DNA of 64,000 nucleotides from Massariosphaeria phaeospora. Taxonomy: Eukaryota > Ascomycota > Dothideomycetes > Pleosporales. Shown here piece by piece: positions 22,520 to 35,426 of the stretch. Positions within the stretch are counted from its first letter, which is position 1, and each line of letters starts with the position of its first letter. Below the pieces are notes generated by a model, which saw only the letters and a program-made list of their open reading frames with translations, had not been told where the DNA came from and made no database searches. The position numbers were made by a program, and so were the translations under genes. The stretch lies in the NCBI GenBank assembly GCA_011032825.1, contig JAADJZ010000001.1:1798001-1862000 (forward strand). The letters run 5' to 3'.

Positions 22520-25500
22520 TCAAAACTTCGCCCACCCAAACACCTCCGCCACACTCAACAAGCTGGTTCTTGCGCCCATCAGCGCAACCAAAATACACAC
22601 GACATCGATCACCAACATCACCAGCGCGCCCGTCAAGAACCGCGGGCAGAAGATGCGGTACAGCATGAGATGGCGTCGCAAATGGCCGGCCCACATCGTA
22701 GTCGCAAGGTTGATAACAGCGTAGAACAGCAGATGCGTCGCAATAGCCTTAGCCACATCTCCCAAAAGGCCTTTCTTCTTTGGCGGCTGTTTCCACATGA
22801 CAAGCGTGGGGACCGCAACAGCGCATAGGATCTGCGCGCCAAACGTGTTGAGTGCGACGAGTAATGGTGACCAGGGATATTTGATGGTGCGCAGGGGGAT
22901 GAAGGCGGTCTCCCATTGGATCGTGGACAGAGTTGCTTGGTGGCCAGTTTTGAAGAAGTGGAAGGAGCCGAGTAGACCGAGGACGACGGGGCCGATGGAC
23001 GTGTCGGATATCTTGTTCGTGTCCATGATCTCGAAGAGGGAGAAGACTTGCCAGGTCGCGATGCCGATGGCGCCGAAGCCCATCGGCTTCTGTACTAGGG
23101 AGATGGCGAGGAACCATATGGTGATGAGGAGTCCGTAGCGCGAGCCGTGGACGTTCGAGTAGCCGAGGATGGTGATGGAGGAGTTACCGCCATCAGCGAC
23201 GATCTGGTCAGACGGCTTTTCGGATCTTTTCGTATTCGTTACAATATTGAGAAGAGGCTTCGACCACGAGAAAGTCGAGTAGCCGAACGCGAGGGCTATA
23301 GCCAGTGTGATTTGCGCGATGATGATTTTCGTTGTCTTTATCATTTCTCCTTTTCCTGGCCACCAGTCTCCATCGTCAGCAGCGTCCAGCGTCCAGTATG
23401 CGGCACTCAGAAGAAGTCCGAAGCGGAGCGCAAAGCCCAGCCACATGATAGCTGACCCTTGGTAAGAAAGGGTGCCGTCGTAGTAGGCCTTGATAAATAT
23501 AGGCAAGAGAAGAGCGACGGCGTATGGAATAGCAAGTTGCCAAGGTGAGGAAGTAGATGATGTGTCAGAGGCATAGTACGTCGACCTGCAGTATGGCATT
23601 TGCTCTTCCCGACAAAGTCGCGAAAGAGATGCGACTCGGGTTAGGAGAATGAAAAGCACCGAGTGGTAACAGCCAAGCACCCGATCGGTGACGTTCGTTT
23701 GTCGGAGAGACGATACTGCTGTGAGGACGCCAAAAGTGCTGAGGAAATGAAGTAAAATTTCGTCCTCCCAGATGGTGAAGGAGTTAGCCGCAAAACCAGC
23801 AGATAGGGCAATGGTGAATATGACGCTGACCCAGCCCCAGATCGAAGTCGGGAGTGGAGACGTCAACCTCCGTCTGATATACCAAAACCCTGTAGACACG
23901 CCTAGCACGCTGCCAACAGCAGAAGCAACAATGGTAATATGCTCCCAGGGCAGTGATGGTATTGCGAAAGTAGATCCTAAGCCAACAGCGGCGCCTAGTA
24001 TAGTACCAATGCCGCCTCTTGTTAACAGAATCGGAGTTAGTTCAGATCGGTCTCCTTCCAGCCCACGAGCATAGAATGCCAGTATCATAAGAGTGAAGGC
24101 GAGAATAGTAACTCCATTCAACATTCTCGGCACATCAAACCTTGCCCAGAGTGCACGACATGTGCTTAGCGTCTCGCGTTGGTAGGCCGAAAAGGACGAG
24201 TAGATGGATTTGAACTGATCCCTGTTGCCTTTCTCGTTTTTGCCCAATGCCTCCCATGCATCGTTCGCAGATTTCCATAGGGCCAAAGGCAATGAACGGG
24301 TGCTATCATCAAGGCCGCGGGCTAGCGCATATTCGTGCTGGTAGCGATGTATTTGAGCAGCTGTAAGACGGTTTGCGATTGCCAAGTTCTCATAATCTTC
24401 ACCCTTGGCACCGATGAAAGCTTCTTCGATGGGCTTTCCTAGGTTGTTGAAAGGTATCGGCATACCTAATAGAAGCGAAAGGGTTGGAACAAGATCGATT
24501 TGCGCGACTGGCCTCTCCTTCGCAGTTGCGGGAGGTGTTCGGTAAGCAGGCAGACTGCGACCGAAGCGCTTCTGCTTGGAATACATCCAGAGCGCGGCTT
24601 GGATTTCATCGTCCGACTCTCCACCATGATCCCCTTTGGCATCCATTCCGTGATCGCCCATGACCACCAGCAATGTTGTGTCATCCAATTGGTCAATCAT
24701 GTCGCGAATTATATCGTTCATCTGATTCAGCTTCGCCGTCATAGCTGGGTGGTCTGGTCCGTATCGGTGTCCGGCGTGGTCCACACCAAGATAGTGCCCA
24801 AATATTACGTCCCATTTACTTGTGTTGGTGGGCTGCATAAGCGGAAAGATGTGCTCTGTGACTCCATTGTCAACTGTGTGAAGATCCCAGACGTTGAATG
24901 AATCATAGGCGTGTGTGAGATTTGGCTCGAAGTAGCCAGGGAATAGAGCGTGCCATGTATCATCGCCTAGATGCACGAGTTTCTTGCTCGCGTTGCGCAA
25001 TTGTGCCACCAAGTTATCCTCGTCTATTGCAGTACCCGCGAAGTTCGACCCTGCATCAATGAACGTAGGGAGCGTACCCGTTGTCAGACCCTTTAATCGT
25101 TGTAGTGTCGTCGTCGGAGGGTCGGCGATGAACGGAAGGAGGAACGCGTTGTTCGGGTGATCGACAGCTGTGTCGTAGAGTATTGGGATCGCATTGTGGA
25201 AGTGGTGGGGTTGCTCGGAACCATCAGGTCGGAATGGGGTTGTGAAATCATAACGAAGGGCATCCACGAGTATCACGATCGCTTTTTCAAACGTTTTAGG
25301 ATGCCAGCACCCTGCCTCGGACGAGCCGACTGTGTACGGTCTCGCAGTATCAATCGGCTGCACCGAGCATTCCGACTTGTGCTCGAGCACTAATCTCGTG
25401 AGGAGGAAACCGCTCGTGAAGAGGTAAATACCGAGGATGTGGAGGAAGCTACATATTTGTTAGCTATTGTCGTCTTTGAAGTATTGGTCCATGGAACTCA

Positions 25501-25698
25501 GTACAGTATCCAGGTGAAGAACGCGACTAAGATGCTATGCGAAGCTTTGAAGTGAACCTCAGCCTGTTTGTTGGCTTTTGCAGCGTCCGCCGTCGTCGAT
25601 TTTAGTCCCTGGGCCTCATCTTTCTCCTTTTTGGCTTTTGCTTTCGCAAACGCTGCCGCGATGCCTTCATACGACGGCAGGGACTCGCCACTATCCAT
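22520..25698 (-). CDS. GPI13: GPI ethanolamine phosphate transferase 3 (Gpi13 / PIG-O)
   Basis: Exons 25698-25505 and 25448-22520 (56-bp intron) give 1040 residues, the usual Gpi13 size. The enzyme adds phosphoethanolamine to the third mannose of the GPI core in the ER, the bridge later linked to protein. A cytosolic N-tail (MDSGESLPSYEG...) leads to the first membrane segment across the splice (ILVAFFTWILFLHILGIYLF). The luminal domain has alkaline-phosphatase-fold metal-site motifs: ILVDALRYDF near 124-133, GHYLGVDHAGHRYGP near 283-297 and MGDHGMDAKGDHGG near 329-342. About a dozen hydrophobic segments fill the C-terminal half. The Asp-Ala-Leu-Arg-Tyr-Asp and the Gly-Val-Asp-His-x-Gly-His box separate this clade from Gpi7 and Mcd4 only loosely, but overall order and length favour Gpi13. 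Loss would be expected to be lethal. Confidence 0.93.
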
Positions 25699-26465
25699 TT
25701 CAAAAGGTCAAGCGTAGGAACGCATTGCAATGATGTTGTAAAGCACAACACAGTGCGCAATAACTGCTGGTCTGGGACATTAAGTTGTCGGAGGAAAGGT
25801 TTTGCCGAAGCCGAGAGAAAGCCGAACGGAAGCGTGCCCGTACTTGGTCTGACATCAAGCCTGCAGTTGCAGAAACTTAATGGCCATTTGAGGGAGTACA
25901 TTGACACACAGTATTACGTATAGAAGGAGTACATTGACACACAGTATTACGCATAGAACACAGTAACTTATTGTTCCCTGGCGTTGAGCAAACGCGCAAC
26001 TGGAAGCGCGCGCGAACAAAGCCACGCAACCTGTCCGCAACATATGCACGTTATTTATTGAGTTCACGTCGGGAATCAATAGGGTCGTTACTGGATAGAT
26101 TGTGTATATTTACTCCGCGCACCATCTGAAGCAGATTTGCTAGAGAGTACATCATACATTAGACAAAATACAAGTTATGTAAGAGGATATAACCTCAGTG
26201 GAGATGGCCAAGACAGCAAGTCGATGTAAAGAGCCATTCATCTCCGAGAATATACAAGTGGTACAGAACCACAGCCCGAGCCATCCGACGAGGGTCACAT
26301 CGGCAATGACAGCGAGCAAGAAAAATGTCCAACGTGACAACCAGCGGAATAAGCCGTCATCAAGGTAAAGGTCGTAGCCAAACGGCTCTGGTTGAGAATT
26401 AAGGTACCGTGCGGGTGGATCGGTGGATGTGCATCTCATGAGTTCGGGTCAAAGACACACAAAGC
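25699..26465. other. Intergenic, with a 33-bp duplication
   Basis: It holds the upstream region of GPI13 and the 3' flank of the next minus-strand gene. A 95-codon minus-strand frame (26439-26152) contains a hydrophobic stretch, but I cannot link it to any family and do not call it as a gene. Confidence 0.5.
25893..25958. repeat. 33-bp direct tandem duplication
   Basis: Two copies, 25893-25925 and 25926-25958, starting GGAGTACATTGACACACAG and differing at one base (CGTA versus CGCA). A recent local duplication. Confidence 0.95.
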
Positions 26466-27014
26466 TCACGAGTAGTCCTTGTCGCTCTTCTCTTTCAGTC
26501 CTCCGATGCGGTCCAGGTCGAGAGAATCAAACCGATCTGACGAATCGCGCTGGTAGGGGGGAAGGTCGTCGTGCAAAGGCTCCAATCCAACACTGTGCTC
26601 TCCAACCCGGACAACCAGAACGCGGCCTGACTGTCGCTTACCGGCATCATCGACTTCGTCGGGGAAGGTGATGCGGATTTCGGGAACCGGGCTTGGTGGA
26701 GGGCTGGATGAGTTTGCCAACAGGTCCTGCTTCTCTTGGTAGACGAGAACCGACTCGCGTCCTTTGCCAAAGGGTGTTGTGGTGATGGTCAGGCGGCGGT
26801 GGTTCGATAACCGCTTCTCGTAGAGCGGAAGCTCTGGGCCCACCTCTGCTGCCTTCCTCGCCTTGCGCATGCTCCGCAGGAAGAACAGACCTCCGACGAG
26901 GGCCATTGCGAGGATAACCAGGACCAAGAGGGCGATCAGCAGGGTGACCATGGTAGGGTCGAGACCGTCGTTCTTGTCATCGCCGCGAACAACGAGGAGC
27001 TGGATTGACGGCAT
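26466..27014 (-). CDS. Single-pass membrane protein, fungal conserved hypothetical, 182 aa
   Basis: Single exon. A short N-terminus (MPSIQLLVVRGDDKNDGLDP) precedes one strong membrane segment near residues 22-47 (MVTLLIALLVLVILAMALVGGLFFL), followed by a basic stop-transfer RSMRKARKA. The cytoplasmic part carries motifs I associate with a conserved family of uncharacterised filamentous-ascomycete proteins: LPLYEKRLSNHRRLTITTTP, SVLVYQEKQDLL, SSSPPPSPVPEIRITFPDE. Topology is probably N-out, C-in without a cleaved signal. No enzymatic motif is seen. The Pro/Ser segment and the acidic tail (GLEPLHDDLPPYQRD) suggest protein-protein contacts. This is the last host gene before the transposon block. 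Confidence 0.8.
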   Translation of the reverse strand: MPSIQLLVVRGDDKNDGLDPTMVTLLIALLVLVILAMALVGGLFFLRSMRKARKAAEVGPELPLYEKRLSNHRRLTITTTPFGKGRESVLVYQEKQDLLANSSSPPPSPVPEIRITFPDEVDDAGKRQSGRVLVVRVGEHSVGLEPLHDDLPPYQRDSSDRFDSLDLDRIGGLKEKSDKDYS

Positions 27015-27836
27015 TGTGGTAGATGTGTGGCGTAAACGATTGATGGGATATCGGATTACGGCGCCGAACGAGTGCAGAAGCTGGGTCCATGTTAGTATGT
27101 GTTGTGTCGAATGTTGTTGTTGCGGAGAGCAGGAGTCCGGGCGGAATGTGAGGAGAGCGACTCACGCACCTTATTCAGAACCAGGAGACGGAGCGGCGCA
27201 TGAGTCTCACGGAATGAGCGGCGAGGGAGAATGAACGGATGCGAGTACAGCTGAAAGAGTGAAGCTGGTACTGCAGGAAAGAATGTGAGGGCGGAGAGAG
27301 GAGGCAGAGACTCGAGCGCGCGCAAGGTGGAGAGCAAAAGGGAAGGAAGGGGGCAGGAGGAGTCGCTTTTCCACAGAGTGCCGGGGAGGTGCTCGGGCCA
27401 CGCGAACGGTCAGGGCAGTGGCGCTACCTAAGTAGCGCGGCTCGGAAATGACCAATGACCTGGGCTAGGCGCCGGCTAGGCCGATTCGGCACCGACGGTC
27501 AATATAACAGCGACCGGGGTGCAATGCCACATGCTGTTTTTACCCAGTACGCGCCGGCGTCCACGGGGCAGACAGACACCAGGCACCAGACGCCGCCGAG
27601 CGATAAGAAAAGAAGAGCAGCGCCGGTTCAGCAGGCACGCGCGGGCAGTGAGAATCGCTAGTTGGTTTGCGAGAAATTTGCGTTTCGACAAAGAGCCTAG
27701 GCAGACAAACGAATAATTAGCTATCTTTTAGCTCTCTTCTTCTGCTTAGCTTAAGATATAACGTTAGCTACTTATTAGCTATAAGTTACTTTAATAACTA
27801 GTTACTTTTTATACTACTTTTTTAAAATTTACTGTA
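27015..27836. other. Upstream region of the membrane-protein gene and left border of the AT-rich block
   Basis: Ordinary GC-rich DNA continues to about 27715, then composition changes abruptly to very AT-rich with TAG/TAA-dense sequence. The last 120 bp (27716-27834) lie outside the outermost transposon end I can define, so they are probably host DNA mutated by RIP spreading past the repeat. The TA at 27835-27836 is the proposed left target-site copy of element E. Confidence 0.55.
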
Positions 27837-28750
27837 ACGTAAAGCACTAGCGAACTCGCTACACTAGTAAACTCGCTAAAATTTCTTAGCACTACTATAT
27901 TTTCTATTAACGCAATATAGCTTAACGTAAAGCACTACCAAGCAGCGCACACTACCGAGCAGCTCAAAATTGCTTGGCATTAAATTCTTACGTTCAAAGC
28001 TTAATAACTTTACTAGTAGTATAGCTATCTAGACAATTTTTAGACTATCTTAAAGCCTTAATCTAGCGCTTTTAGATCTACTATAATTTACCTAGCTAGA
28101 ACTAGTATTGCTAGAGTTATTAAAGTTTGAATGTAAAGAAATTCGCTTAGCTTCTAACTTCTACCTCTAGTACTAAACTACTACTGTACTACAATAAATA
28201 GTAAAACTGTTTAAATATCTATTAACGTACTTTACGAGCTCGCTAGATACACGAGTTCGCTAAACACTTTTGCTAAGCTTCTACTAACTCTACCTATGTA
28301 CACGATGCTTCTACAACAACACTAGATAAAGCTTTCTAATAAACGTCAAATACAAACTGCTCTTTAAGCTTTTAAACAAAACGCAACACTTTTTTTGCAA
28401 CGCGCTGCAGCTATCTATAACGTTTTTTAAGCAACACTAAGCAATTAACGCGCTAAACAGCCTTTACAAGCAAATTACAAGCTTAAATTAATAAATCTAA
28501 CAAAGACTAAAGAGAGCGTAGTTGTTGAGTATATACTTAAGCTTATTACGCGCGGATTTTTCTTTAGGCTCGCAGCTGTAGCTAATATAGCCAATTCCTT
28601 GCGCGCAAAGCGCAATCTAGGCTAAGTTAGCTTAAACTAGCTTAGTACGTAGGTTAAGCACTGCTCTAAGTTTACAATAAAGTTTAATTGCAAGTATAAT
28701 TATAAGAAAGCGCTTTGCGAGAACTTGAAAGTTATTCAAAGCTAGTTTAG

Positions 28751-29251
28751 TGTTACAAACAAAGACGATACTAGGTATCGTAGACTAAGCAACGACGCAG
28801 GAAGGTTGTTAGAGCTTGCAGGTCTACAAGACAAAAGTACAGCGATGCGCGAAGCAGGATTAGGTTAGCGGTTACGTGATAGTGATTAGTGCGATTAGAG
28901 CTTTGGCGGACTAAGCACACTAAGCGGCGAGCGCTTAGCTAGTCTAAAGCGCTTAGTAACTAAGCACACCGAGCGGACTAAGCAGGACGCTTTTGGCGGA
29001 GAATTATAGAACTATATAGATTGGCAGGATCTCCTTTACAGTTTGGATTCTTTGTAGTTAACTCTCTTAAGTACATTTCATACATAGATTGGATCTATAG
29101 GCAACAGATTGTTACTTTGTTATTCTATCTAAGATAAAATTGAGATTGTTTTCTCGTTGTTACCAAGCTCTCTGAACACAGAACAATCCTTTAGGCGGAA
29201 TTTCTAAGTCTGATAACTCGTACTTTTAGTAAGAGAACACTCCTAATAACA
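28751..29251 (+). repeat. 5' LTR of Gypsy A, 501 bp
   Basis: It starts TGTTACAAACAAAGACGATA and ends CTAATAACA. It is the same length as the 3' copy and differs from it mainly by C/T and G/A changes. Confidence 0.95.
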
Positions 29252-29289
29252 CGTTAACTACTCTAGGTTTAGAACTAAGACAACATAGC

Positions 29290-32200
29290 AACACTTACGA
29301 GCTTACGCACAACGGGCAGCAGCGTTACTGCACCTACAACAAACCCAGCAACTGTAATAGCGAAGCAAGCTAATCAGATACAGCAGCAAGCGAAATAGAT
29401 TCAAGAACTGTTAGCAGCAGTTACAGAGCTTCGAGGTAAGACGAAAAGAGAGTTAGCAAAAGCACTCTCTCTAGAGAAATATAGCAAAGGAAAGAGAAAC
29501 TTAAAACTTTTTCTTACTAACGTAGACTTCTACTGCTGTTATTATAGCAACAGCTTTTACACGGATTAAGACAAGATTCTAGCAGCTAGGATGCACATGA
29601 AGAACGACGCAGCAGAATAGTTTTAGCTATACGCCGAAGATTACGTCACGCACGTAGAAGACGTAAAAAAGATGAAGCAAGACACGAAGCGCATTTTCAA
29701 GAACTAAAAGTCTTTCAAGCAGGAACTTTATACGATCTACGGCGAAGTAAACGAAACCTAGCAAGCAATGAACCGACTTAGACTACTTAGACAGAAAGGC
29801 TCAGCCGGCGAGTACACAATCAAATTCAAAAGAATTTAGGCCAAGGTGGACAACGTAGGAGAACGCAGCTTATGCGAGTTCTACTACGCAAGGTTAAAAG
29901 AACACGTAAAGAATAAAATTAGTCGAAACGAGAAACTAGAAGAACTCAACGAGTTGATTAAGACCGCGGTACGAATTGACAACTAACTATAGCAACAACA
30001 GCAGAAACGCAAGTCCACTGTCAAACTATACATACGCTTAGTAACAATAATCAAGAAAACCTATTACTACGACCCAATAGATATTGACAGCATTAGACGA
30101 ATCTAGAACGACAAACTACTACGAAAGCAGTTTAATAGAAAGAACGCTACTTCGACAAGACAAGACCCTAAAGACGGGCTGTTAAAAGAAAAACGCTAGA
30201 GGCGTTACGACAATAAGGCATGTTTTTAATGCAGCAAAGACAAACACTTTTGCAGAAACTGCCTAGAAACACAATAGAAAGTAGCAGGCGCGCAAGCTGC
30301 TACTATCGCTATAGTCTAACTACAACGAGTAGCTACACTATATCCAAGAATCTATAAAGAACTAGACAGCAAATAGGTCGAGGTAGAAAACTCGATGGCA
30401 GAGAAACTGTTAGACCAGGAAACAGAGCCTGCCCATATACAAGCAAAAGAAATTACAAATCGACTTTGAAACTACGAGTGCTGGATGTGCGGTAGGACTA
30501 CCTACATTGCCTAGTACTGCGATCAACAGTTCAAGGAACTACGGATTAAAGGACTACAGGAATGGGAAGCTGCAAAAGCAGCAATAGCACAACAAAGACT
30601 AACAGAAAAGAAAATAAAGTTCGCTAATCAAGACAATTACGGAAACCTGCCTTGGCACTAGTGCAACGAGAAAAACTGCATATACCACACGGACGATAGA
30701 ATCCTTGCGCGACAACAGCCAAGATTACTATTACACGTCTTACTCAAAGACGGCGAATGTACAGTAACAGAATGCTACGTACATAACTACAACAATTGGT
30801 TCAAGAACTACGGCAGCAGCCGCGCATAGGCACAGTGTTACGACAAAGAGTGTCAAACACACTAGTCTAGCAAGCATATCACAGGATAGTGGCCTATAGG
30901 TCTAGAGGACGAGGACTACTTAGAATGCAACAACAAATTATGCACAGAAAACTACGATACGTGCCAAGCAGCACGCTGGCTCTTCTGCACCCAAAAATGC
31001 GCGATCCATTAGCTATAGAGATACGCGACCGGATAGAATCTCAAGAATCGAGACTACAGCAAACACCTACAGCTATAGAAATGTTTCATCAACTAGTGCG
31101 AATACCACGATCAATGGGACATTCCAAAAGGACAGGCCTTAAGGGCTTTTTTAGCAAAAAACTAGTAGGCTACTAGACCTACGGTTAGGATAGTACGAGT
31201 GCTTCTAGCACGACCGTACGAAGCGTACAAAAGACGCAACTAGAACGAAATTACATAAAAGTAAAAGCGAAAGTCGCAGGCCGAGAGCTGACCGCACTAC
31301 TTAATAGCGAAGCTGCCTAGACATTAGTCTCCCTAGAATAAGTAGAAAAAAACAAGATACCTTATTAAGTTAAAGATTGACCAATACGAACAGTGTTAGC
31401 CAACGGACAACTACTAGAATATAGAAACAGTTTGATTAACCTAGAAACTTAAAAAGTTGAGTTAGAAGTTGCGAGCATCAAACACTAACAGTGTATTAAT
31501 ATTATAAACCTTAAGAGTTTTAACATGTATATTAGGTACGACTAGCTACGAAAGCACAACCTTGACATTAATTAAGAAAACAAAACAATACACAGCCGAA
31601 GGCCTGGAAAGAAAGTTGCTGTAGTACAACAAAACGAACTAACAATTCAAAGCTTACTTGAGATCGAGAGAATTAGTCTAATCTTACACTACAAGATCGC
31701 GAGAATCTGTAGGAAAAACTCTTAGCAGATAGGCGTTATATGGATACGACGAGTTGCGCCTTCAAAAACAAGCAGACCACGATCCAACCTCTCTAAGAAA
31801 CAGGAAAAGAAGTTTAGAAACCTCTCTACCGAATACCAAGCGGAGTTTAGAAGTTTCTTTGAAAAAAACGAAGAGCACAACCTAGCAGACTACCAAGAAT
31901 AGAATCACAAGATCATCTTTAAGGAAGGAACAAAACTGCGACTAGGACTAATGTATCCCCTAACTTACAACTAGCAAAAGGAATTAAAAAAATACATCTA
32001 AAGGAATATCTAGCGAGGATACATACGACTAAGCGAGAGCCTAATAGCTTCGCCAATATTGTTCGTACCTAAGAAAAACAAGGAATTGAGACTGTGCGTA
32101 GATTTTCGACATCTCAACAACGTTACACGAAAAAACAAATACCTACTACCGCTTATTCAAGAGCTTATGAATCGACTCTAAGAGGTAAAATAAATTACAA

Positions 32201-34720
32201 AACTCGACGTACGAGACAGATACTATCGCATTAGAATTGCAAAAGAGCACGAATAGATGACAGCTTTCAAAACTAGATATAGACTCTATAAGTACTAGGT
32301 TATGCCGTTTAAATTAACCAACGCCCTAGCTACGTTTTAGGCCTTAATTAACAAAGCACTATACGAATACTTGGACATCTTTGTTACAGCGTACTTAGAC
32401 GACGTATTGATATACTCCAAAGAAACGCTCGAAGAACATCAGGAGCATGTCAAAAAAGTGCTACAAAAAATAAAGCAGTACCGGCTACTCTTTTACTCGA
32501 AAAAATGTAAATTTCACGTTACAAAGACTAGCTATCTAGGATTTATTATCTTAAGAAAAAGTGTGTCTATGGACCCGAAGAAAATCCAGACTGTACAGAA
32601 ATAGCCAACTCCTAAAACAGTAAAAAACGTGCAGTCCTTTTTAGAATTTGCTAACTTCTATCGAAAGTTTATTAAAGATTACTTTAAGACTACGACTCTA
32701 CTTTTAGAAGTTACTAAGAAAGATAAAAAGTTCGAGTAAACGGAAACACAGGAACAAGCGTTTTAAGAACTTAGAAAGAAGTTTACTACAGCACCGATGC
32801 TACAGATGCACGACCTAGAAAAGAAAACTTAAGTAGAAACTAATGCCTTAGACTACGCATTAGGAGCAATACTATTACAACAATGCGACGACAGGAAATA
32901 GAGACTAGTGTTCTACTATTCTAGGAAGTTCTTAGGAGCAGAACTCAACTACGACGTTTACGATAAAGAGCTATTAGCAATAATAAACGCTTTTGAACAA
33001 TAGGAAGCATAGCTAAAAGGAGCAAGGCATTAAGTACAAGTGTACTTAGATTATTAGAACCTTACTAGCTTCACTACAACTAAGAAACTAAATCGACGAC
33101 AAGTTAGATAGGCTGAATTTATAGCAGATTACAATATCAAGATTTACTATCGCAAAGGAACTAACAACGGAGCCGCAAACGCGCTTAGTCGAAGATTAGA
33201 TCTTACAGAAACTAACAAACCGGTTACGCACGACCTAGTATTGCGACGGAATCCCAACGGAACTCTCGAATACAACAAACTGCGACTAGCTAAGATAGCT
33301 AGGGTCACAAGCATTAAAGAAAGAATGCACTAAGAATAGAGCAAAGACAACTAGCAGAGATAGATAGTTACGAACGACACTTAAGCTATACAGCTTATTT
33401 AGAAATTACATGCTTCACGAGCATATAAACACCTAGGGATTAACAAAATAGTTCGACGAATCTCGAACGAGTACTTAATGCCCTACGTACGAAACACAGT
33501 TTAGAAAGCAATAGGCAACTGTTTGAATTGTTCAAAGAACAAACTTAAGAGACATAAGCCCTATGGATTACTCTAACCGCTAGAACTACTCGCACGCTTA
33601 TAGATTAGCGTTACGATGAACTTTATAGTAAAGCTTCTGAAATTGTTAGAACCTAGATTAGCACGGCTATGCGACTCAATCTTGGTAATCGTAGATTAAT
33701 TAACCAAAGAATTACATTTTGTACCAACAGAAGAGTTAATTACGGCAGAAGAAATGGCTTACGAAGTTACGAAGACACTCGTCGCTAATTACAAATTGCT
33801 AGAACAGTTTATTACTAATAGAGACAAGCTGTTTACATTAAAGTTTTAGAATACGTTCCTAGCCTAGTTAGAAGTCGCAAAGAAGCTATTAACTAGCTTC
33901 CACTCGCAAACAAACGGCTAGACAGAACGAACGAACTAAACGCTAGAACAGTACCTACGAATGTACACTAACAAGCTGCAAGACAACTAGGTTAAACTTT
34001 TGCTAACAGCACAATTAGCATACAACAGCATAAAGTCTACGACTACAAAACACTCGCTGTACTACGCAAACTATAGATATGAGCTAGTAGCTTATCGAAA
34101 TCTAAAAGATATTAAAAGCATTTTGCTAACAGCAGACGACAAGGCTTTTAGAATGCAAGAATTACACGACGAATTAAGCCGAAGAATTGCTTAAAAGAAC
34201 CTTACGACAGCTAAGTTAGCAAACAAGAAAAAGCTTAAGGGACTAACTCTTAAAGAGGGGGATAGAGTTTTCCTCTTACGAAAAAACCTAAAAACTAAAC
34301 GACTATGCAACAAGTTGAACAACTTTCAAATAGAACTGTTCAAAATCTTAGAGGTTAAGAAACTTGTATTATTTAAACTACAGCTACCTGCAAGCATGCA
34401 CATACATCTAGTTTTTTACAAATTACTCTTTAAACCAGCACTACCAAACGCCGAAGTAGCAACCGATATCGAGCTCGAAGACGAAGAGTACGAAGTCGAG
34501 AAAGTTAAGGACCTACAGAAGTTCGGACGTTAGTAGAAGTACTTAGTCAAATAGCAAGAATAGCTAGAGAGCTAGAATACATGGGAACCGATACGGAATC
34601 TTACGAACTGCAAGGAACTGGTACGAAAGTATTACTAGCGAAATCTAGAGGCAGAGGATCCGAGTTCTCCAGGAAAGCAGAAAAGTCAAAAGAAGAAAAA
34701 GCAAACAAAGAAGAGTTAGT
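29290..34720 (+). pseudogene. gag-pol of Gypsy A, RIP-inactivated
   Basis: Gag-like, helix-rich sequence spans about 29290-30000 and a CX2CX4HX4C zinc knuckle lies near 30224-30265. A degenerate aspartic protease follows near 31260-31330. Reverse transcriptase spans about 31990-32620, with the intact polymerase core YLDDVLIYS at about 32395-32420. RNase H (YDVYDKELLAI-like) is near 32950, integrase about 33400-34250, and a chromodomain (EVEKVKDLQKFG...KYLVK...NTWEP) about 34480-34640. Dozens of in-frame TAG and some TAA codons sit at expected Gln or Trp positions. The longest surviving open pieces are only 60-95 codons, so no product can be made. Confidence 0.9.
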
Positions 34721-35260
34721 CTGTAACTAGCCTAGGTTAGCCGAAAGCGTTTCGAATAGCAGCGGTACAGGACTATCGGTGGAAACTGTACTCTTGGGAT
34801 CGACAGCAGCGCCGAACTGCGCAGCCTCTAGTTTCTCTAGCTCTTTAATAGCCACCTACTCATTAGCAAGACGCTGATCTTTTTCCATCTTAGCAATAGA
34901 AAGCTCCACTCGAAGAGTGGCAGCACGGGACTCTGCCGCAGACACTATCTAAGCGGCCTAGATCTGTGCAGATAGCACCTGTTGCTTAGCTAGCAAAAGC
35001 TGATGTTGCAAGTCGCGACGCTTTTGTTGAAAAGCTGCCTACTCTCTCTTCGTTAGAGCAAGACCGCAGGGCGCGCTAGACTGAAGACATTTAGCACACT
35101 TATCTAACAAAAGATTAACTAGGCACTTTAAGTTCTCTTTAGAACAACGGCCGCAAGGAGCAGGCATCTCCAGACTAGTCTCGCAAATACAAGCAACTTG
35201 ATCGTAACAACGGCGAGTCGACTTGGAGCACGAATCCACGGAAAGCGAAGACTTGGGCAT
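34601..35260 (-). pseudogene. Antisense Cys-rich / coiled-coil gene remnant in Gypsy A
   Basis: On the strand opposite gag-pol, an ATG at 35260 (MPKSSLSVDSC) opens a frame of 219 codons ending at TAA 34603-34601. It is broken only by five TAG codons, with no internal TAA or TGA. The N-terminal third is Cys-rich, with the core PCGRCSKENLKC...DKCAKC and further pairs (CICE, APCG). A charged heptad-like region follows (FQQKRRDLQHQLLLAKQQ; RVELSIAKMEKDQRLANE), then a Ser/Phe-rich acidic tail ending VPCSS. Its end overlaps the end of pol tail to tail by roughly 100 bp. Elements B and D carry the same layout. A zinc-binding, possibly DNA- or Gag-interacting accessory protein is my inference; function is unknown. 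Confidence 0.75.
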
Positions 35261-35426
35261 AGTTAAACTCAAAGACTCAAGAGAATACAAGAGGAAGCTA
35301 CGACACGACGAGGATTAGAGTCAACCTACTTTTATACGAAAGGGCACCTCTGATGCAAGGCACGAAAGAAACTAGCACAGCACAGCAAGACAGCTATCGA
35401 AACGATATCCTTAAAGAGAGAGATAA

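Noticed and set aside
26152..26439. 95-codon minus-strand frame with membrane-like segments
   Set aside because: Possible small protein, but nothing beyond hydrophobicity supports it, and it lies in the 3' flank of the neighbouring gene.
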